In this document: positions 10,861-21,902 of the stretch, piece by piece
Layout: each line of letters starts with the position of its first letter
Numbering within the stretch: position 1 is the stretch's first letter
Source: Cepaea nemoralis
Lineage: Eukaryota > Mollusca > Gastropoda > Stylommatophora > Helicidae
Assembly: GCA_014155875.1 (NCBI GenBank)
Contig: JACEFZ010027056.1
Coordinates: 41,685 to 105,684 of the forward strand
Direction of reading: 5' to 3'
Length of the DNA: 64,000 bases
The notes under the pieces: generated by a model
The model's database searches: none
What the model was told of the DNA's origin: nothing
The model's input: only the letters and a program-made list of their open reading frames with translations
Position numbers and translations under genes: made by a program

Positions 10861-11170
10861 AATCCAACCCCAATAGAGTTCCTACAGTCACAAGACAAAG
10901 GAAAACGAACAGGAAGAACAAAAAGAGAAACAAATAGACGACGAAGTAGCCACACGCAGTATACAAGACACTCTCTTTAAGGACACCGACGCAAGTGACA
11001 AGAACTATGATCAAGACGTTCCACTAGCATAAACATTTGTTACTGGAAGACTTCCTAGCCTGGACATGTCCATCTTCGAAAATAACTTGACAACTTGCTT
11101 TGCGAATTTATCTAGTGATTGTATCTCCTTTTCTTATTTTACTCAAATTACAATGACAAGAGATATAATT
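10860..11170 (+). pseudogene. LINE-T ORF1 C-terminus and ORF1/ORF2 spacer
   Basis: Matches 24530-24800 closely, including the block aaacatttgttactggaaga in the spacer. It is separated from its ORF2 by the LINE-R1 insertion at 11171-12219. Confidence 0.7.
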
Positions 11171-12219
11171 TCATTCATTCATTGGCACCTTGCTGTCTTG
11201 ACAGACGATAGTTTGTGCTTCAAAAAGGCATACTAACTTTTACCCATGGCGGTAGCGAATGTGAATGGTAAGGCCAATTCGAGCTGTAAATGTTCGTTCA
11301 CAGTGGGTGCATGTGAACACGTGATTATTTTCACCATCATGCACCATCTTACGTCTCACAGGCTCGGTGTGTGACTTATCTGCAATAATTTTGTCCTTTG
11401 TCTTTATTCCATTTCTGATGTTAGCCCTCCATGCAACACGTTCAGCGGCGACTTGCTCCCAATGTGCATTATCAATACCTGTATCAATCATGTCCCGCTT
11501 ACACACATCTTTGTATCGTAGTAGAGGCCGACCCTGAGATCTCTTACCCATCTGTAATTCATCCAAAAAAGATGTCCTTTGGTATTCTACCATCATCCAT
11601 CCTCCTAAGATGTCCTATCCATCTAAGTCTACGAAGACTGAGCATGGAATAAACCGTCACACAACCTGATCTTTCCAATACTTCAGTATTTGTGATTTTG
11701 TCTTGCCACTTAATACCAAGAATTCTGCGCATACACCGCATATGAAAGCTGTTTAAACTTGTTCTCTTGGTGTGAGTAAGTTGTCCAGGTTTCACTGCCA
11801 TAAAGAAGAGTACTAAGGACACAGGCTTGATAGACAAGGACTTTTGTTTTGACAGTAAGCTTCCTGTTCTCCCAGACTCTTTTTCTTAACCTGTTCATTG
11901 TTGTTGCTGCCTTACCAATCCGGATGTTGATTTCCTGATCTAGGGATAATTTTCTATTTACCACTGATCCTAAATATGTAAAATGGTCTACCATCTCTAC
12001 TTCGGCGTCGTCAATAAAGATTGATGGTGCCTCATGTGCACCTTGTGACATAATCTGTGTCTTCTTTTTGCTAATTGTTAAACCAAATTCAGAACAAGCA
12101 TTGGAGAATACAGATAGTAGACATTGCAATTCTTCCTCAGAGTGGGTCATAACTGCAGCATCATCTGCAAAAAGCTACTCTCTGATCAGTACCCTCCTAA
12201 TTTTAGTCTTGGTCCTTCA
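11171..12219 (-). mobile_element. LINE-R1, 5'-truncated copy inserted in LINE-T
   Basis: Defined by a perfect 13-bp duplication, aagagatataatt, at 11158-11170 and 12220-12232. The minus strand encodes the region after the RT palm: YLGSVVNRKLSLDQEINIR, LLYGSETWTTYS, IRRILGIKWQDKITNTEVL (split over frames) and RLRWIGHLRRMDDGRIPKD. It ends with a complete C2H2-type finger, CTHCERTFTARIGLTIH...RH, just before the stop at 11240. The tail is (AATG)n. It shares this unusual C-terminal finger with the longer copy at 25186-28539. Confidence 0.85.
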
Positions 12220-12960
12220 AAGAGATATAATTATTATTACTTTAAATATGTGTGGTATGCGTACACAATCACAACACATCATCAAACTCATATGGAAACA
12301 CACACCAGACTTTATACTACTACAAGAAAGCAAACATATATTCAGAAACATTCGCACAACAAATCACTACACAGCAAGGTCTCAGACATTCATGCTTTAG
12401 TTTGGGCTACACAAAATCGGGTCATGAACAGCTATACTGCAGACATGAGACAGGTGGGATATTATTAGAACCCAGACGGATGACCAGGGACGAATCTGCA
12501 TAACACAGGTAGAAAAAAACTATTCATGGATACAGCATAGTGAACATAAATGCACCACCACATTACAATAATTAACCAAGTTTTTACCAAAATTAGACAC
12601 TCTGCTCAAACAAAACACATAAGAGAAACAAAACAATTCACAGATCACAAAGCAGTACTAGCATATATCAGTACAGATATTACAAATACAAGGCACGTCA
12701 AAACGATCGGCCACAATGGAAATTCAACAACACAGTACTCCAACACACAGGTTATGTACAACACATGATACTAACAGTACACATTTTTCAAACAAAATAA
12801 AAACGTTCATGCCTTCACTCATACACAGTTCTATATTCCTAATGTGTACCAATGTCTTTAATCAACCATTCTTTGTAATATTGCCATCATATGTGTTTTA
12901 CCATCTTTAGTTTCACTCTTTCCTTACAACTCAAAGAATACCACACATATATACGGGAGT
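12220..12960 (+). pseudogene. LINE-T ORF2, endonuclease region
   Basis: Right after the duplication the sequence encodes IIIITLNMCGMRTQS and PDFILLQESKH, the N-terminal Asn and the catalytic Glu motifs of an APE-type endonuclease in the L1/Tx1 style. A later stretch, TDHKAVLAYISTDITNT (about 12635), is the terminal Asp-His motif. The frame is broken between them. No RT follows. Confidence 0.75.
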
Positions 12961-13331
12961 GCACACAACAAAAGTTTATTAATATGATCGCCAAGAACCA
13001 GTATTAAAAACAAGAGAGATATTTAGGCGTATAGAACCATTATTTACATATTTACAATACCCATGATGAATCAGCACACTTTATTTCTTTCTCACCTGGG
13101 ACATAGAAATATTATCACAGTCAGGGACAGAAGTACATTGAGCTACCAAGCGAAAAGGGAGGCTGTATCTCATAGGTCAGTTTCTTTGTCAGCCTGGAGT
13201 GGAAAATACGACCATAGACCAACACAACAGTTACAGTTTAACTTCCACCCCAGCCCCGCCCACCCCAATTAAATCCAGCCTGTGAAGAAGTTACTACCCA
13301 TCGCAACTAACTTCAGTCTTAGTTTCAGTTT

Positions 13332-13392
<61 letters not shown>

Positions 13393-13892
13393 CTCTCTCT
13401 GTCTCTCGCTGTCTCTCTCTCTTCCTCTCTCTCTCTCTCTCTCCCCCTCCCTCCCTCTCTTGCGTGCGCACGCGATCAAACGACTCGCATATATGTCTGC
13501 AATTTTCTTTGTAAAATTGGACGCTTGTTGCAATGTTTAATGTATGATTCGTTTGTTGATGCCATTAAACATGTTTAAATAAAACGAAGTGTGAATGAGA
13601 ATGCTTGGAGTATAAAAGAATTTGTATTGAATGATTTTAGTATGCATGAGAGCAAATGATTACTCAATATCATCATCAATGTGTAATGTGTAGGTAATTA
13701 CACCATGCCATGAATATAATATTATCTTATGTGTATATGAATGCATATGATGTATTCGTAAATTTAAAAAACACAACGCACTTTGAAAATAGAGACTGTT
13801 TTTGTACGAAATAAAACCACTTTAAAGGAAACGCATCCAATTTTAATAGTCGAAAGGGATATAACATCATAACACTTATTTCAAGAGACTCG
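12961..13892. repeat. No gene recognised; (CT)n microsatellite at 13334-13462
   Basis: The CT tract is interrupted by tgtctctc and ccctc variants. Flanks show no conserved coding. At 13735-13830 a short block resembles, in inverted orientation, sequence at 62580-62680 and 62940-63030, so it belongs to another dispersed repeat. Confidence 0.7.
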
Positions 13893-14180
13893 AGGTCAGC
13901 ATGGCCGAATGGATAAGAATACGTGTTCATACACATCCGGTGTGTTGATACCGAGGTAAGGGCTTCAACTCTTACACCGGACAGTTGGACTAAAATGTTG
14001 ATTTCTCGTCCTTGACTTGGGGACATACATTTTAAGTACCTCTAAAGTCGGAGTCGGTTTGCCTGATGGCGAGGGACGCTGGTAATAGGGACAGCTAGTC
14101 CTCAGGCAAAACTCAGTCCAGCACTACTAGAAGTAGTGTGTATGGGCTACGCTTGGGGTCAAAATCGAGCGAGGGGGAAA
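13893..14180 (+). mobile_element. SINE-A, near-complete copy (tRNA-derived)
   Basis: The head resembles a tRNA: an A-box-like tggccgaatgg at 13901-13911 and a B-box-like ggcttcaactc near 13962, followed by cttacaccgg. Spacing fits a class II (Leu/Ser-like) tRNA with a long variable arm. The body contains ttgacttggggacata, cctgatggcgaggga and ctggtaatagggaca. The 3' end is tatgggctacgcttgggg. Other copies are at 21903-22360, 32262-33147, 40778-41052 and 41165-41365. The acceptor arms do not pair convincingly, so it is not a functional tRNA gene. Confidence 0.75.
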
Positions 14181-14370
14181 ATTTATTTCAAGGGACATTA
14201 CTAACAGGAACATAAATGTGCTATTCGATTTAAATAATTGTAATATTTATCTATCTTTTGTAAAGGTTTTATATAAATTAACAACGGCTGAACGCAGCAT
14301 AAAAGTGTGGATTAAAAATATTAAGTCATCTTCTAAGATTACGTAAAAGTAATGTTTTTTTTTATGTAGT
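14160..14370 (+). repeat. Block R1, partial copy
   Basis: Continues directly from SINE-A, with the shared phrases caagggacattact and aacataaatgtgct. It loses similarity to the other copies near 14370. Confidence 0.6.
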
Positions 14371-14869
14371 CGATGGTAAAAGACAAAGGGAGACAATCAT
14401 AAAGACTGATGCTTCCTTCACTACGGTGCTAAGAGGTAAAGAGTAGTTCTGACTTCGTTACGGCCAAAGAAGAAAAATAGTGAAAAGAGAGAGAACCTCA
14501 CACCGCCTCAACCGACAAAAAAAGATCATAGTAATTAGATAAGAAGATATACGAGGTCTCGGGCAGAGACAGAAACTATTTTATAGATGTTCACACAGGA
14601 AACACCATGTTAGAGCCCAAGCAATGAATTAAGGTGTTAGATTGTGGTAAAAATAGTGGTTGTAAAAACTAAAAGAGACAAACAAATCAAAAACAGTACA
14701 AAAATAGCTCTTTATTTATCAACTGCTACAAATGTTGGTGACAATTTGTGTTCAAACACATTGAATAAAGCATTCAATAAGGGATATTCACTTACAGGTA
14801 CAACAGAAAATTGCATATATCAGATATCAACCAAGGGTGGCCCCTATTCAGTCACCAGAACTTAAGAAA
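14371..14869. other. No gene recognised
   Basis: AT-rich sequence with one 73-residue open frame (14644-14865) that resembles nothing I know. It is the left flank of the solo LTR. Confidence 0.5.
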
Positions 14870-14874
14870 ACAGG

Positions 14875-15417
14875 TGTCATAATCTCCAATATCTCCAACC
14901 GAGATGCAGTAACATCGTTACGCCCGCCAGGCGAATAATCTCCAACCGGGATGCAGTAACATCGTTACGCCCGCCAGGCGAGTACCAGTTACCTGCCCAC
15001 AGGTTTCTGGCTGACGTGTTAATCAGCGGTCAGGCAAGGACAAAGCAAGACGCACGCAGTCCTCGTGAAGCCAATCCACAGGGCAAGCGCTGTGCGGGGA
15101 AACCGGCAGACGGCTTGGGAACTCGGACATGACAGGACGTGTGGGTTGAGAAAGGCTTCGTGTAGTTCTGTGCCCGAAAGTCGAGTGCTTGTATATCCTG
15201 TGAGATAGACTGTGAAGCTGTGGGTTTTGTCTGTAAGTGTACTGATGTATTGTATATGTATAGTAATGATCATCACATGCCAAAATAGATCGTATTGCAT
15301 GTGACTTGTAAATAAATCCATTGAACTCAGTGTCATTGTGTGTCAAGTCCAATCATTTTGTACTTGTACTTGTCTCACATATGTTAGGTCCAACGAGCCA
15401 GGTTTAAGATCCTGACA
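14875..15417 (+). mobile_element. Solo LTR
   Basis: Begins TGTCATAATC and ends GATCCTGACA, giving a TGTCA/TGACA inverted terminus with TG...CA ends. It is flanked by a perfect 5-bp duplication, acagg, at 14870-14874 and 15418-15422. An AATAAA at 15311-15316 sets the plus orientation. Length is 543 bp. No internal retroelement region adjoins it, so it is best read as the product of LTR-LTR recombination. It does not match the other LTRs in the window apart from the termini. Confidence 0.85.
14891..14984 (+). repeat. 47-bp tandem duplication in the solo LTR
   Basis: Two units of period 47 starting at 14891 and 14938, nearly identical. Each contains gtaacatcgttac, a short inverted repeat (gtaac/gttac), within the likely U3 promoter part of the LTR. 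Duplicated U3 modules often carry enhancer sites; that role is inferred here. Confidence 0.8.
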
Positions 15418-15422
15418 ACAGG

Positions 15423-16123
15423 GTACACCAAGTACCACAAAACAGGTGCTTCAAACAGTAGCTGAGTAGAATGATAAAGGACTTTAACACATACGATAAT
15501 AAGACACTACAAAAACATAGGTTACACAACATAAACCCCAAGACGCGACATAAACAACAGAGTTGTGACACAATTTACTATCCCACCAAGAACCCAGGCC
15601 TGCTGACACTAACTAGTCAGCCGCTCCTGTAACAATGGAAAACACAATCTATGATTATCATGGTAAAGACAACATATTAAACACATGAAGCAATGAGCAC
15701 ATGCAATATAACATTTGAATTGAACCTACATATAATAAATGTATTCCATCAAATTATCCACCTTGCTATTCCCTCTAGTTGTACTACTGCTATTTTGAGG
15801 TAACCCTTGATGTCTGGCATGATCATCCTTGTGTTGCCTCATTCTTCTTAAATGTGACTACATATCTAATTGTTAAATACAACAATCAATTTTTTTTCAT
15901 CATCAGATCACCCACTTTATTATCTTTTCCAATTGTGCCACTGCTATCATGAGATTTCACTTGATATTGCTAGAATGGACCACCTAATGCATCAATGTCA
16001 ATCTGATCCACCTTTTCAGTTCAATGTAACTACACCACACAGCTCCTACACACACAAGCAGTAGAAGATTGATCTCATTTGTCCAGCTGTAAACACATAG
16101 CTACAAACAACAGAGTACATACA
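15423..16123. other. No gene recognised
   Basis: AT-rich flank between the solo LTR and the next LTR element. Segments near 15760-15860 and 15910-16030 share a loose arrangement of ccaccttgctatt-like and tgaggt-like words, possibly a very degenerate duplication. Confidence 0.45.
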
Positions 16124-16610
16124 TGTGACGGGGCAGCCCCGGCAGCATCAGAATTACACAAGTTCAAAAGGAATTAAAGAGCCCACAATATTTTTCTATC
16201 ATTCTCTAAAAGAATAAATGTCCACCAGAACCTGATAGAAATGCAATAAGATTGAAAACAAGAGAAAAATACATTTTGACCACGCACGCCCCATCATTTC
16301 TGTAATGCTGGGTCTGAGAAAACTTTGATGTCCAGATCAAAGTTAAATCCCAGACACCACGGCACCAGTCGGCGGGCGCTGTCAAAGGTTGAAAACTCGC
16401 TGTTTTCAGTACAATGGAAGAGAAAGACGGCAAAGTGTGAAATCTGGGCTGGGGACGACGTTGATACATCGCGGAGCCAGTCAGTTGAGATTGACGTGTT
16501 AGTTTACAATCCTGTGGTTAAAATAAGGACAGACACCTAACACCTTAGTTCAACAGGACCTAACGTGTGAACCAGCCACGGCAGAATGGGAGATAAGAGG
16601 GTCAACCAGA
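16124..16610 (+). repeat. 5' LTR (conserved part) of a non-autonomous LTR element
   Basis: Starts TGTGACGGGGCAGCCCC and matches, with small indels, the segment at 20520-20985. The pair stands 4.4 kb apart in direct orientation around a gag-like coding region, as LTRs do. The LTR may continue rightwards to about 17500, where AATAAA-like sequence (about 17366) lies, but the right-hand copy is truncated, so the true end cannot be fixed. Confidence 0.75.
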
Positions 16611-18579
16611 CACGTCTGAAATAACACATGCGGTAAAAGTCCAGACTTTGTGGAGCCGGGACAACGTCTGTAATTGCCACTACAAAGGAGCAATTAGGAC
16701 CAGATGCTTATCACCTCACTGCAATACGCGGCAAAGTAGGAACACATGGCTGACATATTCTTGCTAGCAACCCGGGAAGGCTGGTGTTAACAGCAGATTG
16801 GAATGTAATGACGCAACTGCATCACCGCCGAAGCATGTTTCATTGTTTTAGGAATGTGGCAGAGCATCGGTCAATTTGATTGACCAATGAAAATACCCTT
16901 CACAGGAAAGGAGGGATGAGAAGAGTTTGGGAATTAATCCATCCCGTCATCTTACATGGAAAAAAATGGCGGAGTTAATGAATATGGGACATATTAATTA
17001 ACCAACCTGGAAACTAGCCAGGAATTGAGAGAATAAAACTATGAGCAGTGACAACAATCCTGAGACGCATTTACAATAGCATTCTTAAGATACCTACTGG
17101 AGAAATATTAACATTTCGTTCTGTTGGACTTCTGTACGAAGTATTATGACAGGATTTCCTAGCTGTAACCCAGATCTCTCAGGAGCAATGGACAGTCAAC
17201 AACCCATATCAGGAAGTGACTTAGCCTTGTGAAGGGACCAATTTGGACTCCTTCAATCTGATAGTGAACTGCGTCTCACTTGGGGAAGCATGACCTATGT
17301 GACCTCTTAAGTTACGTATACCATAATATCATCATCATCATATGATCATCAAGACTAGAAATAATAAACACAGTTGTTGTATTTTAAAACTCAATTTGTC
17401 TGTATAATTCTAAATGTTTATAAATGATTGTGTAGCGTAATCAAGTACACACATTAGTATATCATTTAGTGGGGGTTCAAACACATTGTCCAGAAGGGGG
17501 AATATATGTCAGGGAGGTACTTTGTCTAAGCAGTCATAAGTAACCAGATTACGTTGCATAACTTAACTCCTCCTTTCTCACTTCTGGGGATACCAAGTAC
17601 AGCCAAATCTATATAGATATATTCTATCTTCAACGAGCCACTTCTTGGCTGTTTTCTTGAGTATCAGGGACGGTGTCTTAAATCAGCATAAAAGACATTA
17701 GTTCCATGTTTTCTCTCTGGGATCTGGGGTGGCAATTAGTCCCATCTTACAGAGGTAAGGGATCTCAAACTGCACCCAGAACTAAACCCCAGTAGGAGAA
17801 AATGATTTTGGCTGAGTGGTTGCCCATCTGGGATCAACCTCCAGCTAGTTGGTGACATATTGGTCTGCTCGCCCGCGATAGAAACCGGGAGTACACCCTA
17901 GAAAACTTTGGTTCGCTTGCAAGGAATGAACATATTTCAAATCTGTTAGTCTGGTATTATTCTGGTTTGGCCCATGGATAGAACCTAGGTCATTCTCACT
18001 TACATTCTAAGCAGTATTAGTTAGTTATAATTTATTTCTAATGTAATAGCTTGCTCGATCGTAAGCAAGATTTTGACACATTAGGAATTCTCGTCCACGA
18101 GAGAATCAGAGAATAAATTCTAGACTACTGATTTTCATTAATCATTCTTTCATTCTTCACTCATAACATTTGCTAAGTAGTAACTTAGGAAATTGTTTCT
18201 AGGAAAGTTTGTAGAATTTAAATAACTTGTTAAAAAGTTAATAACGGATAATATCATATGAGTTAATATACATCATTCACCACTGTAGAATTAATATTCA
18301 CATTAATTAGTGATATTAATTAGTTTATTGATGATTTATTTGATGATTTTTTGATTACATGCTTTATCATTTGATTTAATCATGAATAATTTGATAATGC
18401 ATAATTACTTCAGTGTATGAGAGACAACTTTGCATCAACTTTCTCACTCAAATTCACTACTATCATTATCATAGCAGTGTCAGTTCCTCTTGTCACTATC
18501 CTGCTTTAGTATAAATCTGACTAGCTCTCTGTAGGGTAATAATATAATCACTTACCTGAGTTTAAGCTGAGAAGAGATC
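16611..18579. other. Rest of 5' LTR and/or untranslated leader
   Basis: No coding motif is seen in these 2 kb. They include an aataataaacac motif at about 17364, a plausible polyadenylation signal if the LTR extends this far. A clear primer-binding site could not be assigned. Confidence 0.45.
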
Positions 18580-19312
18580 ATGGATGCACGCACAGATTTC
18601 TTAGAGTCCGCTAGAGGATGGGGCATAAGGCTCGGCTTAATAGGAGAGAAGCTAGAACTATTTATCAGAGATGAAATGGATTGGTGGGACAAAGAAGATT
18701 AACAAATGATGAAAAGACTTGCAGAATTAGAAGCAGATATGCGTCACAAAGCTGAAGAAGATGAGATTAAGAAGAAGCAAATTGAATTACTGAACGTGGA
18801 GGAATCTACCAGCTCGATTGAGGAAAAGCCAATCACTCAAGCCGAAACTCTGATAGAAAGCGGGGAAGCTGACCGTCACAAAGAAGAGGCATGCATTCCT
18901 TCGCAAATCCCCATGGCTCAGAAAAACAAAAACTTGCGCACAGAAAGGCAGATGCTTCCCACCTCAATTCCGAAAAAATAAACGGAATCGGAGGAAATGT
19001 ACCAAGCGTACAGTAAACAGTCACAAACGTGAAAAATGTTTACATTGCAATAAAAGTGGATTAGCTGGATTGGCAACCCAGCAACCTCAGATGCTTCCTA
19101 AGACTTCCCAAAGGAGAAAAATCCAGGAGGAGGAGGACCTGAGGAAAACTATTAAAGAGATCGAAGGCGGGACTTTACCCGATTCTCTTAATCCCTTCAG
19201 TTCAGAGGAACTAGGAGTGGAAATGAATTCAACTGAGACTGGAATTGATGTAAAACAGGATTCCAGTTTTCTTTCTATGTGGCCACACAAGATGAAACAA
19301 TTATCAGTATGA
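18580..19312 (+). pseudogene. Gag-like region of the LTR element
   Basis: Starts MDARTDFLESARGWGIRLGL, with a single in-frame stop at 18700, then MMKRLAELEADMRHKAEEDE, a charged, probably coiled-coil stretch. The small, acidic, helical N-terminus resembles Gag N-termini of Ty3/gypsy elements, such as the one at 48331. A partial knuckle, EKCLHCNKSGLAGLA near 19030, has the first two Cys but lacks the His and last Cys of CCHC. The frame changes once near 18980. Gag would package the RNA. Confidence 0.6.
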
Positions 19313-20184
19313 ATTACTTATCTCAGGTGGGGGATGGCATTGAAAATGACACCCCACATGATTCACTTCTATTGGATTTGGCACAAGAAAACCAGACCAG
19401 GGAGAGAATACCTCAATTGGACTTGGCACAAGAGAGCCTGGCCATGGAGGACAAACAAGACACGGAGGAGAATTCTTACGATGTCAGTATCTTGGAGTCT
19501 TTCGAAAAGGAAACTCAAGATACACAAAGCATTCATGTAGGTTATACCACGGACTCTGATTCAGGGACGATAAACATGTCTGCTAACAACAAAGAAGAAA
19601 ATACTTCTTTGGACAGGATAAAGGTAATACCTATCATCAACACAGCTGAAGCTAACAGGGGATCACAAATGATGGACTCTGCAGCGGAACAAAACCGGAG
19701 CGGTTGGTATACTCAACACTCAGGACCTTGTTTACCTTTCACTTCAACCAATGTTGGATGGGGAGAACAGCTGTTTATGTATACTTCTACAAGGAGTGAT
19801 ACAAATTCACAGTTCTTGGGGAACAACATGATTTCTCAAAGCTGGACAACTTCTACTAGCCTTATACTTTCAAACACAGATTCAAAATGGAACTCTGTTG
19901 AAGAGGAACGCACCTGGATAAAGAATTATCGAGGGAAGAAATCTCTTAAATCAGGAGGGAGTAAACGGACGCCCTACCAAGAAAGAGGCAAGTATGAGTT
20001 GAAGGCACATCACAACATTATGATGTTTAGCACATTTCCTGCCGAAAGGAGGAGATTAAAGGATTTTATTATGATCTTTGGCCGATGGAGGAAAAGAAAA
20101 TGGAGCAACATTACTGCGACCAATTCTTTAAAAAAAAACACTGATGGCACTTCCTCTGCTTATAGGACAAGGGCCAGAAATTGA
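19279..20184 (+). CDS. 301-residue acidic ORF of unknown function in the LTR element
   Basis: Open for 301 codons from ATG at 19279. It is strongly acidic and Ser/Thr/Asn-rich, with a short internal repeat, LDLAQENQTRE / LDLAQESLAME, near residues 32-52, and a basic C-terminal third (GKKSLKSGGSKRTPYQERGK). I see no protease DSG/DTG, no RT palm motif and no integrase motif. It occupies the place where pol should be. It may be a C-terminal Gag or envelope-like extension, or an acquired gene. The start codon is uncertain because the preceding gag frame overlaps it. Confidence 0.5.
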   Translation: MATQDETIISMNYLSQVGDGIENDTPHDSLLLDLAQENQTRERIPQLDLAQESLAMEDKQDTEENSYDVSILESFEKETQDTQSIHVGYTTDSDSGTINMSANNKEENTSLDRIKVIPIINTAEANRGSQMMDSAAEQNRSGWYTQHSGPCLPFTSTNVGWGEQLFMYTSTRSDTNSQFLGNNMISQSWTTSTSLILSNTDSKWNSVEEERTWIKNYRGKKSLKSGGSKRTPYQERGKYELKAHHNIMMFSTFPAERRRLKDFIMIFGRWRKRKWSNITATNSLKKNTDGTSSAYRTRARN

Positions 20185-20519
20185 GTGGACAATAACAGTC
20201 TCTCTGCGGCGCAGGAGAATCTTGTTATACATTTTGCAATTTCCCGGCTGGGAAAAAGTAAAACCTCCAGAGGACAGGACATTACCGAGCAATAGCCCGG
20301 ATATCCGACACAACACCAGGAGTAAAGATTTGCAAGATTTATCCTGGGATGATGGACATGGGATATTCCTTTTGACTCATAGAACCCACTGCCACAAGGA
20401 ATATTGGAAACCCAGACTTGGAGGCAGTTCTAGAAGGGAGATAACTTAGATACATTCTTGAATGCTGCCGAGGCTCTGTTGTAGGCTTCATTGCTGAACC
20501 TACTTAAATTGGGGAGCTA
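20185..20519 (+). other. 3' untranslated or pol-remnant region with polypurine tract
   Basis: One frame here reads a Pro/Asp-rich tail ending in RREIT-stop at 20447, reminiscent of the tails of gypsy integrases but without motifs. The sequence ttggggagcta just before 20520 is a candidate polypurine tract that would prime plus-strand synthesis. Confidence 0.45.
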
Positions 20520-20985
20520 TGTGACGGGACAGCCCCGGCAGCATCCGAATTACACTAGTTTGAAAGGAATTAAAGAGCCCACAAGAATTATTCTATCATT
20601 CTCTAAGTAAAAGAATAATTGTCCACCAGAAAATAATCTAGTCCCCAACCAAGGAATAAGGAAAAACTAACAGAGATTGAAAACAAGAGAAAATTACATT
20701 TTGACCACGCACGCCCCATCATTTCTGTAATGCTAGGTCTGAGAAAGCTTTGATGTCCAGATCAAACGTAAAACCCAGACACCACGGCACCAGTCGGCGG
20801 GCGCTATCAAAAGTTGAAAACTCACTGTTTTCAGTTGATACATCGCGGAGCCAGTCAGTTGAGATTGACGTGTTAGTTCAGAATCCTGCGGTTGGAATAG
20901 GGACTGACACCTAACACCTTACGGTTAACATGACCTAATGTGTAAACCAGCCACGGCAGAATGGGAGATAAAAGGGTCAGCCAGT
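20520..20985 (+). repeat. 3' LTR, truncated on the right
   Basis: Matches 16124-16610 from TGTGACGGGACAGCC onward. A segment present in the 5' copy between gttttcagt and gttgatacatcg (about 48 bp) is missing here. Similarity stops at about 20985, where LINE-I1 sequence begins, so the 3' end of the LTR was lost or displaced. Confidence 0.75.
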
Positions 20986-20989
20986 CACT

Positions 20990-21900
20990 CTCAGGGAAGA
21001 ACAGAACAGTGTGCAGTGCAGAACAGCCACTCTCAGCTTCCTTGATGAAGAAATCCCACAGGACCTCTGGATCCAAGTCCACACAGATGGGTCAGCACAA
21101 AATGCTGTTCGAAATGGAGGAGCGGGAGTGTACATAGAATACCCAAATAATACTAGGGACACGGACGGAGTACCAACTGCAAAGTACTGCCATACCTATG
21201 ACGTTGAAATTGAGGCAATGAAGATAGCAACAGAGAAATTACTAAATATGAGCCATGGTACACAACTTGGTCACTCCTGTCTGGGAAATTACTCGAGGCG
21301 CTCCTGTCTGGGAAATTACTCGAGGCGCTCCTGTCTGGGAAATTACTCGAGGAGCTCCTGTCTGGGAAATTTCCAGTACTAAGGACACTACTTTCTTAAC
21401 TTAGCAGTCAGCGTAAGGTCACCATACAGTAGATACCATCCCACTGTGGAATAAATGAAAACGACAGAGCTGATCGATTGACTAAGGATGGAGCAAAAGA
21501 AGAACAGCCTGATGTGCCCGTTACATACCACCAAAAGAAAATCAGTCAGAAAGCCACCAAAACCTGCTCAAAATGATTACCACATTATGGACAGACCAGA
21601 ACAAGTCATTATTCTGCGCCTCAGAACAGGACACAATAGATTACGCAACCACATGTATACAAAATTCAAGATTGGTAAATCAGCCATGTGCACATGTGGA
21701 CTGGCGTCGCAGAGAGCAGAGCACATACTCCAAGACTGCCCAAATTACAACATGTCTAGGTAAACCTTTTAGCCTAGAGAGACGCCAATGGAAGATAAAC
21801 TCTATGGACCGCTGAGTGAACTAACAAAGACAGTTAAATTCATATAAGAGGCAACATTGCAGTTATAGACATATTTCAGGAGAACGAAAGAAGAAGAAGA
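20990..21900 (+). mobile_element. LINE-I1, 5'-truncated copy with RNase H and C-terminal cluster
   Basis: RNase H begins WIQVHTDGSAQNAVRNGG (first Asp, about 21070) and continues VEIEAMKIATEKLL (Glu). It is then interrupted by a 27-bp minisatellite at 21264-21375. In another frame, IPSHCGINENDRADRLTKDG (about 21440) gives the last acidic position. The tail region matches 3636-3971: RLRTGHNRLRNHMY, then CTCGLASQRAEHILQDC. The 3' end runs into a (GAA)n tail at 21886-21901. At least two frameshifts are present, so this copy is dead. Confidence 0.8.
21264..21375 (+). repeat. 27-bp minisatellite within RNase H coding
   Basis: About four units of ctcctgtctgggaaattact plus cgaggcg. The unit is a multiple of three, so it adds nine-residue repeats of SCLGNYSRR to the frame. 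It lies between the Glu and second Asp motifs of RNase H, where no such insertion is expected. Confidence 0.85.
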
Positions 21901-21902
21901 AG

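Noticed and set aside
13282..13578. Open frames rich in Ser-Leu or Glu-Arg
   Set aside because: They translate the (CT)n microsatellite.
13893..13983. A functional tRNA gene
   Set aside because: Box-like motifs exist but acceptor and anticodon stems do not pair convincingly, and the same sequence recurs as the head of a SINE.
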